Assembly (NCBI RefSeq): GCF_000214595.1
Contig: NZ_AFIG01000003.1
Span: 186,001-250,000, forward strand
Length of the DNA: 64,000 bases
Reading direction: 5' to 3'
DNA from: Methylophaga thalassica MP
GTDB taxonomy: Bacteria; Pseudomonadota; Gammaproteobacteria; Nitrosococcales; Methylophagaceae
Shown: piece by piece, positions 15,761 through 24,991 of the stretch
Numbering within the stretch: position 1 is the stretch's first letter
How the letters are laid out: every line of letters begins with the position of its first letter
Position numbers and translations under genes: made by a program
Notes under the pieces: model-generated
The model's input: the letters and a program-made list of their open reading frames with translations, nothing else
Databases searched by the model: none
What the model was told of the DNA's origin: nothing

Positions 15761-16384
15761 ATGTTTCTAAAAAGACAATATTGGTTTGTGTTACTCATCA
15801 GTTTATTGATGAGCAACGCAGTATCAGCATCGACATTGCTAGTTATGGGAGACAGCCTGAGTGCTGCTCATAACCTACGACCAGAATTAGGTTGGGTTAG
15901 TTTACTGGAAAATCAACTATCAAAGTCCCATCCAGAAATCACTGTTGTGAATGCCAGCGTCAGTGGTGAAACCACGCAGGGCGGTTTAGCCCGCTTTAAA
16001 CAACTGTTGTCAGAACATAAACCCAGCTGGGTGATCATAGAACTAGGTGCCAATGATGCCTTGCGAGGCTATCCACTTACTCAAACCAAAAACAATCTTG
16101 AAACCATGATTGAACAAGCACATCAGGCTGACGCCAAAGTGCTATTGCTGGGCAACCAGATTCCACAGAATTACGGCAAACGTTATACCGAAATGTTTTT
16201 TAATTTATACAAAGAGTTGGCCGAGGAATATCAGCTGGCGTATGTGCCCTTTATGCTTAAAGGTGTCGCACTCAATAAAGCGTTGATGCAAGCCGATGGC
16301 CTACATCCAAACAAAGAGGGACAACCGGTTGTGTTACAGAATATTAAGCCAGTGTTGTTGCCACTTTTGGAAGAATCTAAATAA
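15761..16384 (+). CDS. tesA: SGNH-hydrolase: thioesterase I / lysophospholipase L1 / arylesterase
   Basis: A 207-residue periplasmic esterase. The ATG at 15761 is chosen for the GAAGG site just upstream; a signal peptide follows, ending SAVSA-type before STLLVMGDSLSA. The SGNH blocks are GDSLSA (nucleophile Ser), a Gly in ASVSGETT, ELGANDALRG (Asn), and ADGLHPN (catalytic Asp and His). TesA hydrolyses acyl-CoA, lysophospholipid and aryl ester substrates in vitro. The gene is divergent from ybbA-ybbP, the conserved arrangement, and is followed by a strong terminator. Confidence 0.93.
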   Translation: MFLKRQYWFVLLISLLMSNAVSASTLLVMGDSLSAAHNLRPELGWVSLLENQLSKSHPEITVVNASVSGETTQGGLARFKQLLSEHKPSWVIIELGANDALRGYPLTQTKNNLETMIEQAHQADAKVLLLGNQIPQNYGKRYTEMFFNLYKELAEEYQLAYVPFMLKGVALNKALMQADGLHPNKEGQPVVLQNIKPVLLPLLEESK

Positions 16385-16424
16385 AAACAGTGTTATCACC
16401 GACGGTTGTCATAAGTGATGGCAG

Positions 16425-16459
16425 AAAAAAGGCTACTCATAAATTGAGTAGCCTTTTTT
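16425..16459. terminator. Bidirectional intrinsic terminator after tesA
   Basis: A 15-bp perfect stem includes AAAAAA and TTTTTT flanks (GGCTACTCA / TGAGTAGCC) around a 5-base loop. It serves tesA and the small minus-strand gene ending at 16462. Confidence 0.93.
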
Positions 16460-16461
16460 GA

Positions 16462-16578
16462 TTAATGACCGAAAACATTCTTGTCCGTTTGCTTGGCTTT
16501 TTTTGCTGCTTTCTTTTCTTTCGGTGTTAGCAACGGTGCCTTTTTCTTGTCCTTTTTAGTATCCTGACCTTTACTCAT
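16462..16578 (-). CDS. Very small lysine-rich protein
   Basis: A 38-residue protein beginning MSKGQDTKKDKKKAPLL and ending KNVFGH, with TPKEKKAAKKAKQ between. An AGGGA ribosome binding site stands in the usual place before the ATG, and the gene ends at a shared terminator. Similar tiny Lys/Ala-rich proteins beginning MSKGQD-KK are, from memory, widespread hypothetical genes in proteobacteria. It is probably nucleic-acid binding or ribosome-associated because of its charge, but that is only inference. Confidence 0.65.
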   Translation of the reverse strand: MSKGQDTKKDKKKAPLLTPKEKKAAKKAKQTDKNVFGH

Positions 16579-16814
16579 GATATTTCCCTTTGGGTGAATG
16601 CATTAACCTCAACGGCTTGTTGGCTGATTTGAGGGCATGTCTAGGTAGAAACATCAATGCCAATCAATGTTGGTACATAGACACCCAGTATGGGCTCAAT
16701 TATCAATAAGCGATAGTTTATTTATTCGCTCGTCCTCTTTTGCCAGCCTAAAACATCACAACGACTAAATCATGTGAGCACATTTATGACTAAAGGCTAA
16801 TCGCCATATCGGTG

Positions 16815-17000
16815 CTAGGATTCAAAAGGAATGTTATTGTCTTGCATAAACGGCAACAAACCAGCTGCTTTTTTTATCGCTAAAATACGTTTCAAGCAAT
16901 GAAAGGGGCCACCATCATCATTGGTATCAATCTCTAACAGCTTAATTACAGACCATTGACCCTTTTCAATCTGGCCGTAGATTACATCTCCCTGTTTCAT
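16815..17000 (-). CDS. Small soluble protein of unknown function
   Basis: A 61-residue protein when started at the ATG at 17000. That start is favoured because AAAGGACG lies eight bases upstream; an ATG at 17036 has no such site. It begins MKQGDVIYGQIEKGQWSVIK and has a LLEID segment and a GGPFHCLKRILAI core, suggesting a small beta-barrel. No family was recognised with certainty. It stands alone between the tesA and ure regions. Confidence 0.6.
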   Translation of the reverse strand: MKQGDVIYGQIEKGQWSVIKLLEIDTNDDGGPFHCLKRILAIKKAAGLLPFMQDNNIPFES

Positions 17001-17085
17001 ATAAGACGTCCTTTTGTCATTTGCATCACTCGACATAAAACATAAAAAGGGCTGATTTATGCCCTAAAGCTAGACAACAGATCAC

Positions 17086-17223
17086 TTATGAATTCATCAC
17101 AAAACGTCGAATTTGCTTTTCTATTTCATTAATAAGGACAAGAAATAGCTTCAGGGCGATACCAATAATCAAGAAACCGACCAGCAAGGAATCACGTCAG
17201 TTATAGAAATGCCCTGAAGCCAT
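17086..17223 (-). pseudogene. Small membrane protein gene with an in-frame TGA
   Basis: A 46-codon frame reads MASGHFYN, then TGA (17199-17197), then RDSLLVGFLIIGIALKLF and an amphipathic tail LINEIEKQIRRF, to a TAA stop. The part after the TGA looks like a real one-pass membrane protein. A TGG-to-TGA change (Trp9) would explain the break. Alternatives are a downstream TTG start or a sequencing error. GCTTCAGGGC and GCCCTGAAGC form a long-range inverted repeat across the same region. Confidence 0.4.
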
Positions 17224-17267
17224 AAGTAGTACTAAATAGTTGCAAATAGAAATTTATCTTACTTCCA

Positions 17268-18182
17268 CTACTTCCGTCTTAACCGGGGAGTGGTCCCAGT
17301 TAACTGCTCTCGCGAAATGGACCAACTCATATTCAATGCTTTCTGCAGAGCTATACCATCTTTCGCCAAAAAACGAATAATGATGCCGCTGTTATTAGGT
17401 AATTCTGATGCACCAGCATATATATCTTTAAAGTGTGATAAGCCTTCCCTTATGGCTCCAAGTACACAATTTAATGACGGTGACTGGTCAATGATAAAAA
17501 GCGAACCTTGTGCACGAAAAGAATCATGGATGGCACAGTTATGTTGGAGCACATCTTTTCCTTCCAGTCGAAATCGCTCCAGAACTAATAAATTCTTATG
17601 CTGGTCAACGATCTTTATATTGCCATCATATCCAGCAAAGGCATGTTCTCCCCGTTCGGTTACCAGTCTGTAACTCGGGTCATGCCACATAAAACTATCC
17701 GTAAATAGAATTTTCGCGCCTTCTTCCAGTTTAATCTGAATATTGGAGCAAAAAGCAGCACCGCTGAATAATACAGTGGGATCTGGAATATATTCGCAAT
17801 AACTTCCCTTTCCCAGCACGATATCAACAGACTGACGCGCTTTAATGCCTCGTGTGTTATGCACAATCGTATTAGCTTGTGTCGTCAGATGTAGCTGTGC
17901 CCGCTCTTCCAGAGTCACGTCCATACTTAAGTCATCACCGCGGTAAATACCACCAGATGATGATTGCAGATAAAGTGTGACCATACCTTCTGGATCTCGC
18001 TCGTAATGATAAGGTCGCGTGATATGAAAGGGATGCTCTGCACGTTGATGAGAAATAAAGGTTTTACCTGAAGTATTCTTTGTAAACCTGAGTTCTGCAC
18101 GTGCCTTACGCGACTGCATAGTATTAAGACCAATCGGCGTGACAGGAGGACTGTTTAAAGATGAAAAATCTGCGTTTCGCAT
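17268..18182 (-). CDS. ureD: Urease accessory protein UreD
   Basis: A 304-residue member of the UreD/UreH-chaperone family. It has the conserved PFHITRPYHYERDPEGMVTLYLQSSSGGIYRGDDL stretch in pieces, TTQANTIVHN, and YCEYIPDPTVLFSGAAF. UreD binds apo-urease and, with UreF and UreG, forms the complex that inserts nickel. It is the last gene of the ure operon, 8 bp after ureG. The usual size in the family is about 270-300 residues. Confidence 0.93.
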   Translation of the reverse strand: MRNADFSSLNSPPVTPIGLNTMQSRKARAELRFTKNTSGKTFISHQRAEHPFHITRPYHYERDPEGMVTLYLQSSSGGIYRGDDLSMDVTLEERAQLHLTTQANTIVHNTRGIKARQSVDIVLGKGSYCEYIPDPTVLFSGAAFCSNIQIKLEEGAKILFTDSFMWHDPSYRLVTERGEHAFAGYDGNIKIVDQHKNLLVLERFRLEGKDVLQHNCAIHDSFRAQGSLFIIDQSPSLNCVLGAIREGLSHFKDIYAGASELPNNSGIIIRFLAKDGIALQKALNMSWSISREQLTGTTPRLRRK

Positions 18183-18190
18183 ATTTCTAC

Positions 18191-18838
18191 CTATGACATT
18201 GCTTTATTAAACAATAAATTGGAAACCATATAATCAACCACTTGCTCAACACCTTCCCCTGAGCGGCTGTTTATAGCGACAACGGGCCTGTTTTCACGAA
18301 CATTTTTTGCTTCAGAATACATAGCGTCAAAATCGACACCAACATAGGGCGCGAGATCTTTTTTATTAATAATCAAGAGATCGCTTTGTAAAACGCCAGG
18401 CCCTTTTTTACGCGGTATATCATCACCACCAGCCACATCGATCACAAACATCCACTGGTCAACCAGATCCAAAGAGAAAGTAGAAGCCAAATTGTCACCC
18501 CCACTTTCAATCAGAATTAACTCGATTTCGGGAAACTGAATTGCCATCTGTTCTGCTGCTTCTATATTCAATGTCGGGTCTTCTCGAATGACAGTGTGAG
18601 GACAAGCTCCCGCCTCAACAGCCATGACCCGTTCAGGCTCAATCAAGCCACTTTTTCTCAACCTCTCAGCATCTTCTTTGGTCACAAGATCATTAGTAAT
18701 AATGCCAATTTCAATCTGACGTTCCTGAAATGCCGGAATAAGTTTTTCAATTAATGCTGTCTTACCAGAGCCAACAGGACCACCAATACCTACTCTGGCT
18801 GGACCAGCTAATACATTTAAATCAAAAGATGCATTCAT
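18191..18838 (-). CDS. ureG: Urease accessory GTPase UreG
   Basis: A 215-residue SIMIBI-class GTPase that drives nickel transfer into urease. The P-loop is GGPVGSGKT, followed by [13 protein letters not shown], a metal-site CPH in [26 protein letters not shown], and [11 protein letters not shown] as the base-recognition motif. The start at 18838 is fixed by the 4-bp ATGA overlap with the end of ureC and by family length; an upstream in-frame extension would run into ureC. No histidine-rich tail is present. Confidence 0.95.
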   Translation of the reverse strand: MNASFDLNVLAGPARVGIGGPVGSGKTALIEKLIPAFQERQIEIGIITNDLVTKEDAERLRKSGLIEPERVMAVEAGACPHTVIREDPTLNIEAAEQMAIQFPEIELILIESGGDNLASTFSLDLVDQWMFVIDVAGGDDIPRKKGPGVLQSDLLIINKKDLAPYVGVDFDAMYSEAKNVRENRPVVAINSRSGEGVEQVVDYMVSNLLFNKAMS

Positions 18839-20547
18839 CGCAGGATATACCTCTGTGTTAATGGAAGTTCGGTAGAGGGTTCGCAATAAGCCAGCTCACC
18901 ATTGATATAAACATCGAAAGTCTGTGGATCAACATACATGTCAGGACAAGCATCGTTATGCAGCATGTCTTTTTTTGTGAGATTTCGTGTACCAGTGGCT
19001 GGGAGCAAGTTTTTTTTCAACTCCAACTTCTCAGCTAATCCTTTTTCAATGGCCAGCGGATTCACAAAATTGGCACTCAGTTTTTGTTTGGCAATCCCAA
19101 AAGCACCCCATTGAGGACGCATTATGATTGGTTCACAGGTCATTAATGACGCTGCACTATCACCCATTGCACCGTAAGCAATAAAGCCACCTTTCACGAT
19201 GATTTCAGGTTTAACCCCAAACATGGCTGGTCGCCAAAGAACAACATCCGCCATTTTGCCGGGCTCCAACGAGCCAATATGTTCAGCCACACCAAAACTT
19301 TTCGCTGCATTAATCGTATATTTAGCGATATAACGTTTGATGCGTTCGTTATCACCAATACGTGATTTTTCTGTCTCCAGCCTGCCGCGTTGATCTTTCA
19401 TTTTGCTGGCTAATTGCCAGGTTCGGGTAATCACTTCATTGATTCGTCCCATTCCCTGACTATCTGACCCGAGCATGGAGATGGCGCCAATGTCATGCAG
19501 AATATCTTCAGCAGCAATAGTTTGAGCCCGAATCCGACTTTCGGCAAAGGCGACATCCTCTGGAATAGCCGGGCTAAGATGGTGGCAAACCATGGTCATA
19601 TCCAAATGCTCATCAAATGTATTGTGAGTAAACGGATTTGTTGGGTTAGTTGATGAAGGTAAACAATTGGCCTCACCTGCAACAGAAATAATATCCGGTG
19701 CATGACCTCCGCCAGCGCCTTCAGTGTGATACATATGGATGGTTCGGCCTTTGATAGAGGCTAATGTATTTTCTAAAAAGCCACTTTCATTCAAAGTATC
19801 GGTGTGGATTTGAACCTGAAAGTCCAGTTCATCAGCGACATTAAGACAGGTATCAATAACAGCAGGCATGGCGCCCCAGTCTTCATGGATTTTCAGACCA
19901 ACACAACCACCTTCAATCTGCTCATACAATGACTCAGGTTTACATGAGTTTCCTCGCCCCAGAAAACCAAAATTAACCGGAAAGTCCTCTGCTGCCTGCA
20001 GCATTTTTCCAACGTTAAATACCCCACCGCAATCAATCCCCACGGTGATAGGTCCCAACGAACCACCGAACAAAGTGGTAATGCCTGCAGCAATGGCATG
20101 GTCACATAACTGAGCACTATCAAAATGGACGTGCACATCAATGCCACCCGGTGTGGCAATCAGTCCTTCGGCATCTCTTACTGTGGTCGATTGCCCCACT
20201 AATAAGTTGTGATCTACCCCATCCATAATGGCTGGATTACCGGCTTTACCGATACCCACTATCTTGCCATCTTTAATACCGACATCGCCTTTAACAATGC
20301 CAATAACAGGATCGATTACCAGGGCATTACATAACAGCATATCTAATGTGCCATCTTCACTTCCCAGCCCTGAGGTCATTCCCATGCCATCACGCAGTGT
20401 TTTGCCACCGCCATGAAGACACTCATCGCCATACACGGTGAAATCGTACTCCACTTCAGCGATTAAATTGGTATCACCAAGGCGGATACCATCACCGGTA
20501 GTTGGCCCATACATTTCTGCATATTCTTTACGACTCATTATTGCCAT
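18835..20547 (-). CDS. ureC: Urease alpha subunit (catalytic)
   Basis: A 570-residue catalytic subunit that hydrolyses urea to ammonia and carbamate. All active-site residues can be read: nickel ligands His139 and His141 (DVHVH), carbamylated Lys219 (GLKIHEDWG), His248, His274 and Asp362 (GSDSQGMG), with the mobile-flap Cys321 and catalytic His322 and His323 region (MVCHHLSP). Positions are shifted by +2 relative to the Klebsiella enzyme. The ATG at 20547 gives [16 protein letters not shown]; the internal Met4 is an alternative. It is 2 bp after the fused ureAB gene. Confidence 0.97.
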   Translation of the reverse strand: MAIMSRKEYAEMYGPTTGDGIRLGDTNLIAEVEYDFTVYGDECLHGGGKTLRDGMGMTSGLGSEDGTLDMLLCNALVIDPVIGIVKGDVGIKDGKIVGIGKAGNPAIMDGVDHNLLVGQSTTVRDAEGLIATPGGIDVHVHFDSAQLCDHAIAAGITTLFGGSLGPITVGIDCGGVFNVGKMLQAAEDFPVNFGFLGRGNSCKPESLYEQIEGGCVGLKIHEDWGAMPAVIDTCLNVADELDFQVQIHTDTLNESGFLENTLASIKGRTIHMYHTEGAGGGHAPDIISVAGEANCLPSSTNPTNPFTHNTFDEHLDMTMVCHHLSPAIPEDVAFAESRIRAQTIAAEDILHDIGAISMLGSDSQGMGRINEVITRTWQLASKMKDQRGRLETEKSRIGDNERIKRYIAKYTINAAKSFGVAEHIGSLEPGKMADVVLWRPAMFGVKPEIIVKGGFIAYGAMGDSAASLMTCEPIIMRPQWGAFGIAKQKLSANFVNPLAIEKGLAEKLELKKNLLPATGTRNLTKKDMLHNDACPDMYVDPQTFDVYINGELAYCEPSTELPLTQRYILR

Positions 20548-20549
20548 CG

Positions 20550-21245
20550 TTATGCTCCTAAATAGTTTTCTTGCTTGGCTTTGTTCAATGCCGCTTGTTT
20601 CACTGCCTCATCATCAGCTAAACCATTGGTCAGTCCATTAAGGCCATACAGTGCTTTTTCGCCACCAAACTCACATAAAATGCATTCTTTTTCCTGACCC
20701 GGCTCAAACCTTACGGCTGTGCCAGCGGGGATATCCAAACGCATCCCAAACGCAGCTTCACGATCGAATTCCAAGGCTTTATTAGCCTCAAAAAAGTGGT
20801 AATGACTGCCAATCTGTACAGGTCTGTCACCGGTATTCGCCACCCGGATAGTGCGTTTTTCACGGTTGGCATTCAGCTCGATTTCACCTTCTGCTGGGAA
20901 TAGCTCGCCAGGAATAGGATAGTCAGGCACCACTTGCTCTCCTGAACGGATAGGATCATGTATGGTGACTAATTTAGAACCATCTGGAAAAACACCTTCC
21001 ACTTGCAACATGTGCATCATGTCACTGACCCCTGGGAGTACATCATCGGTACTCAGAATCGTGCTGCCAAAACTAATCAGCTCTGCCACAGTACGACCAT
21101 CGCGTGCGCCTTCAAGCACTTCATTAACGATTAATGCCGTGGCCTCCGGATAATTCAGTTTTAACCCTCTCTCACGCCGCTCTTGTGCCAGTTTTGCTGC
21201 GGTATAGATAGTTAAACGTTCAAGTTCTGATGGAGTTAAATACAT
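20550..21245 (-). CDS. ureAB: Fused urease gamma and beta subunits
   Basis: A 231-residue fusion. Residues 1-100 are the gamma subunit ([55 protein letters not shown] in pieces). Residues about 110-231 are the beta subunit ([56 protein letters not shown] in pieces). Most gammaproteobacteria have separate ureA and ureB. This fusion is the arrangement known from Helicobacter ureA. There is no frameshift between the halves, so it is a true fusion. Confidence 0.93.
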   Translation of the reverse strand: MYLTPSELERLTIYTAAKLAQERRERGLKLNYPEATALIVNEVLEGARDGRTVAELISFGSTILSTDDVLPGVSDMMHMLQVEGVFPDGSKLVTIHDPIRSGEQVVPDYPIPGELFPAEGEIELNANREKRTIRVANTGDRPVQIGSHYHFFEANKALEFDREAAFGMRLDIPAGTAVRFEPGQEKECILCEFGGEKALYGLNGLTNGLADDEAVKQAALNKAKQENYLGA

Positions 21246-21262
21246 AATTTCTCCTTAAATAG

Positions 21263-21970
21263 TTAATTGGCAAATAGCCGTTGGGCACTGACTTCATGAC
21301 GCATTGCCGCAATTTCAGTTAATGGCACATAGCTATGCATAAGTTGGTCATCTGAAACAGGCTGTTCGAGAAGTGTGGCAATAACAGAAGACAGTTTTTG
21401 TCGTATCAACTGAGCATGAATATGACCTAATTTACCCAGTCGCATACAGGCGCCCAGCATGTCATTGCATAAGCCATGGGCACTTGCTATCTGTGCCTGC
21501 AGCTCCGTTAATCCACACTGACGAAACACTAAACCCTGGACCACGGGAATATGACCGGGTGCTTTTTTTTCCATAACACGTTGACGATATTCCGCACTCA
21601 AGGTTGTGCCTAAACGTGCATGGATACCTAATAATGCTGCCCCATTCCGTTTCGATCCTGTTCTTAAACCAGCAGAAAGACTTAAGGCTTCAACTTCATT
21701 ATCAATCGCGTTGATAGCATCCAGATTCTCTGCTTGCCGATAGACGTGGCATAAGGCGACGCGATCTAAACTGTTCCAACGCCCCTTAAGTTGCACTGTA
21801 ATCAAGTCATATATTTGCTCTGGACCTTTGATCTTATTGTCGTTGAATAAGGTCTCTAGGCCATTTGAGAAAGCAAAGCTGCCACTTGGAAATTGGCTAT
21901 CTCCAAACTGCATCATGCTCAACATAGCTAATGCTGAAGTGGTCATTTCATCTGGTACAGTTGTAGTCAA
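21263..21970 (-). CDS. ureF: Urease accessory protein UreF
   Basis: A 235-residue all-helical protein with UreF hallmarks: MMQFGDSQFPSGSFAFSNGLE near the start, LRTGSKRNGAALL, VVQGLVFRQCGL and YVPLTEIAAMRHE. UreF links UreD to UreG and gates GTP hydrolysis during nickel insertion. Its start overlaps the ureE stop by 4 bp. Its position before ureAB and ureC, with ureG and ureD after them, is not the E/F/G order common elsewhere. Confidence 0.93.
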   Translation of the reverse strand: MTTTVPDEMTTSALAMLSMMQFGDSQFPSGSFAFSNGLETLFNDNKIKGPEQIYDLITVQLKGRWNSLDRVALCHVYRQAENLDAINAIDNEVEALSLSAGLRTGSKRNGAALLGIHARLGTTLSAEYRQRVMEKKAPGHIPVVQGLVFRQCGLTELQAQIASAHGLCNDMLGACMRLGKLGHIHAQLIRQKLSSVIATLLEQPVSDDQLMHSYVPLTEIAAMRHEVSAQRLFAN

Positions 21971-22413
21971 GGTTGAACGACAGTTACACGATTGGCATCA
22001 ATCAGCCCGCTAAGTCTGTCGATGTAACGTTGTGCAGGTCCTTCAAGAGCAACCAACAGATCAGGGCCATCAAACCGAATACGCCAGTGTAAATTACCTG
22101 CGTTATAACCCAGCTCTAACGCCGCATCGGTACTGGTCGGTGACAATCGAAGCCATTCTTCTTCATTGACCCGTATCACCACAGCCCGCTGATCATCCAT
22201 TAATAATACAGCCCCGTTATACAGGCGCTTATCGCGAGATAAGGCTATACCACACGGTGTGCCTTTATCCGTCGTCACTTTTTGCCGACTACGTGCAGTA
22301 TCAGCCACATTCATTCGAATGAACTCTATACGGTCATGATGTCCAAGATGGTGAAGTTTTTCAGCAATTTCATCGTCATTAACACTGCCGATAATGTCAT
22401 TTAACACAAGCAT
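21967..22413 (-). CDS. ureE: Urease accessory nickel-delivery protein UreE
   Basis: A 148-residue protein with the UreE split: an N-terminal peptide-binding domain (SRQKVTTDKGTPCGIALSRDKRLYNGAVLL in pieces) and a C-terminal ferredoxin-like domain with the metal site region YNAGNLHWRIRFDGPDLLV. The His in GNLHW corresponds to the conserved nickel ligand. It lacks the histidine-rich tail of the Klebsiella protein, as many UreE do. It is the first accessory gene after the urt transporter genes, 21 bp from urtE. Confidence 0.9.
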   Translation of the reverse strand: MLVLNDIIGSVNDDEIAEKLHHLGHHDRIEFIRMNVADTARSRQKVTTDKGTPCGIALSRDKRLYNGAVLLMDDQRAVVIRVNEEEWLRLSPTSTDAALELGYNAGNLHWRIRFDGPDLLVALEGPAQRYIDRLSGLIDANRVTVVQP

Positions 22414-22434
22414 ATATTTATCCTCACAATCGCG

Positions 22435-23130
22435 TTATATGGTCAAATACTGATTAGCCAGTTCATCGGTCAACTCATTACCGTTGCCTTGATGAACAAG
22501 ACGTCCGTTATCCAATATAAGAAACTCATCAGAAGCCCTCTTCGCAAAACGAATATTCTGCTCGACAAGAATAATGGTTAAGTTCAGCTCCTTATTAAGT
22601 CTGAGAATGCAGTCTTCTATTTGCTCAACGATATTGGGTTGAATACCCTCGGTAGGCTCATCCAGTAATAACACCTGAGGATTGGTAGCAATGGCTCTGG
22701 CAATAGCTAACTGCTGCTGTTGGCCACCAGATAACAATCCACCTGCCCTATCCAAGTTATCCATTAAATAAGGGAATAGCTCTGGCACAATATCCGGAAT
22801 CTCTGCCTTACTGGATTGATCGGCAAAACGTCCCATCAAAATGTTTTCCTTCACCGAAAAGTCAGGAATGATTTCACGACCTTGAGGTACATACCCCATA
22901 CCTGATCGTGCCCGATAGAAGGTTGTCTGATCACCCAGCTCAATCTCATTAAGTGTCAGCTTACCGGTCATAGAACTGGTCAACCCCATCAGTGTTTTCA
23001 GCAAAGTACTTTTGCCAACACCATTACGACCTAATACCGATAAAATCTTGCCCGTTTCCAGGCTGAAATCAATATCGTGCAGAATATGGCTGCCACCATA
23101 AAAACTGTTTACTGATTGCAACGTTAACAT
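22435..23130 (-). CDS. urtE: Urea ABC transporter ATPase UrtE
   Basis: A 231-residue LivF-type ATPase: Walker A GRNGVGKST, signature LSGGQQQQLAIARA, Walker B VLLLDEPTEGIQPNI, and H-loop replaced by EQNIRFA as in LivF/UrtE proteins. It starts with MLTLQSVNSFYGGSHILHDI, typical for UrtE. It overlaps urtD by one base and is followed directly by ureE, so uptake and hydrolysis of urea are one transcription unit. Confidence 0.95.
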   Translation of the reverse strand: MLTLQSVNSFYGGSHILHDIDFSLETGKILSVLGRNGVGKSTLLKTLMGLTSSMTGKLTLNEIELGDQTTFYRARSGMGYVPQGREIIPDFSVKENILMGRFADQSSKAEIPDIVPELFPYLMDNLDRAGGLLSGGQQQQLAIARAIATNPQVLLLDEPTEGIQPNIVEQIEDCILRLNKELNLTIILVEQNIRFAKRASDEFLILDNGRLVHQGNGNELTDELANQYLTI

Positions 23131-23885
23131 TAGTGAATGCCCCCACTTCCCAGGTAGGCATCTTTGACTGCCTGGTTATTTTCTATATCGCTGATGTGGC
23201 CTTCTGCCAGAAACTCACCTTGGTGCATAACGGTAATTTTGTCAGCAATTTCACGAACGAAGGCCATATCATGCTCAACAGCAATAATCGTATGTTGGCC
23301 TTTCAGATTATTCATAATCCGAGAGGTTTTTATCGTTTCATCGGCTGTCATACCGGCTGTAGGCTCATCAAGCAGAATCACTTGAGGCTTACGAATAATC
23401 AACATGGCAAGTTCAAGCCACTGTGTTTCCCCATGAGAGAGATTTTCGGCCAGCTCATGAGCCTTATTTTCGAGATTAGTCATCGACATCACCTCTTTCA
23501 TACGCTCATGATCGACTCGTCTTTTCATTGAGCCTAAGTTGGCAAGTACCGTACTTTCCTGCATCGCTGCCACCGACAGATTCTGCAAGACAGAAAGCTC
23601 TTTAAAAACACTGGGGATCTGAAATTTACGTCCTATCCCCATCCGGGCAATTAAATGTGGCGGTTTATTGGTGATCTCCTTATCACCAAGAAAAATTCTG
23701 CCCGCCGTTGACTGGGTTTTACCGCAAATCATATCCATCAAAGTCGTTTTACCTGCACCATTAGCGCCTAAAAGCACACGCATTTCACCGTGTTTTACGA
23801 CCATGCTGAAGTTATTTACTGCCTGAAAACCACTGAAGTTAACCCCTAAACCATCGATATAAAGATCACGATTTTTAGCTTTCAT
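23130..23885 (-). CDS. urtD: Urea ABC transporter ATPase UrtD
   Basis: A 251-residue LivG-type ATPase: Walker A GANGAGKTT, an altered signature LSHGETQWLELAM characteristic of UrtD, and Walker B VILLDEPTAGMTADET. It works with UrtE on the UrtB-UrtC membrane pair. The gene abuts urtC and urtE with one-base overlaps. Confidence 0.95.
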   Translation of the reverse strand: MKAKNRDLYIDGLGVNFSGFQAVNNFSMVVKHGEMRVLLGANGAGKTTLMDMICGKTQSTAGRIFLGDKEITNKPPHLIARMGIGRKFQIPSVFKELSVLQNLSVAAMQESTVLANLGSMKRRVDHERMKEVMSMTNLENKAHELAENLSHGETQWLELAMLIIRKPQVILLDEPTAGMTADETIKTSRIMNNLKGQHTIIAVEHDMAFVREIADKITVMHQGEFLAEGHISDIENNQAVKDAYLGSGGIH

Positions 23886-24991
23886 CAGCCTTCTCCCCGA
23901 TTTACAGTCAGTTTTCTACAAATACCATGGGCAATACCGGCCAGACCTTTAGGCATATACAAAACAACCAAGACAAAAAATAAGCCCAGAATGGCTTGCC
24001 ACGATTCTACAAACAGTTCGTTTTCACTCACTGAAGCCCCTAACATAGAGATAGAAATGGCACCAATGCAGGCACCTAAAATAGAGGCACGGCCGCCGAC
24101 TGCTGCCCAAATAACAATGGCAATACTGAACGACAAATCCATAAATGTCGGCGAGGCAAACTCTGCGGTAATGACATACAACATGCCGGCAAATCCAGAG
24201 ATGGCTGCTGACACGCAGAAGAAAAAGGTCTGATACGATGCAGCATCAAAGCCCAGGTATTTAGCCCGATTCTGATCATCGCGAATGGCTTGTAATATCA
24301 GGCCTGCCCGACTGTTAATTAACACTCGAGTGATAAGTAAGACAATCACCAGTGAGATAGCAACCAGGTAATAAGTACTGACCGTATAGGGATCAAACTC
24401 GTAGCCATTTATCTTAAACCAGGCCAGATCCGTTAAACCGTTAAAACCGCCAGTAAAAGACTGTGCATCAACGACCAACAGGCGAGCCAATAACACCATC
24501 GCTAATGTAATGATGGAAATGAAAACACCAGCAATGCCTTTGCGGAAAATGATCGTGCCTATCAGCCAGGCAATCAGCACTGGTAAGGCAATAGCCATAA
24601 ATATCCCAAAGCTTTGTGATTGAAATGGCATCCATAAGAATGAGACATGATTGATGCAGCAAAGATCAACCACCGCATTAGGCTCTGCATTCCACATCAT
24701 AAAGTCAGGAATCGGCGTCTGCCCACCTTGTTCCAGGCTGGTAGGACTAGCTAATTTCAGACTCATGCCCAGCATGTAAGCACCAGCGCCAAAAAACAGG
24801 CCCTGACCTAAATTCAGAATGCCGGCATAGCCCCAACTCAAAGAAATGGCGACACCTAACATGCCGTAAATTAAATATTTTGCCGTCCGGTTTAGCCAGA
24901 ACTCATCTAAAAATAAAGGTAAAGACAGGATAATCGCGATAAATATGGCGTAAACCATTATTTTCAGGTGTGAATATGTCAGTTTCATCAT
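23885..24991 (-). CDS. urtC: Urea ABC transporter permease UrtC
   Basis: A 368-residue LivM-type permease with about ten hydrophobic segments and SWGYAGILNLGQGLFFGAGAY near residues 52-72, the conserved loop of this family. A cytoplasmic AIRDDQNRAKYLGF (EAA-like) segment contacts the ATPases. A loop with CCINHVSFLW lies between early helices and is typical of UrtC. It starts at ATGATG, sharing one base with the urtB stop. Confidence 0.95.
   Translation of the reverse strand: MMKLTYSHLKIMVYAIFIAIILSLPLFLDEFWLNRTAKYLIYGMLGVAISLSWGYAGILNLGQGLFFGAGAYMLGMSLKLASPTSLEQGGQTPIPDFMMWNAEPNAVVDLCCINHVSFLWMPFQSQSFGIFMAIALPVLIAWLIGTIIFRKGIAGVFISIITLAMVLLARLLVVDAQSFTGGFNGLTDLAWFKINGYEFDPYTVSTYYLVAISLVIVLLITRVLINSRAGLILQAIRDDQNRAKYLGFDAASYQTFFFCVSAAISGFAGMLYVITAEFASPTFMDLSFSIAIVIWAAVGGRASILGACIGAISISMLGASVSENELFVESWQAILGLFFVLVVLYMPKGLAGIAHGICRKLTVNRGEG

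Noticed and set aside
17140-17230. Inverted repeat GCTTCAGGGC / GCCCTGAAGC
   Set aside because: The loop is over 50 bases and lies over the small membrane protein frame, so a terminator is unlikely.
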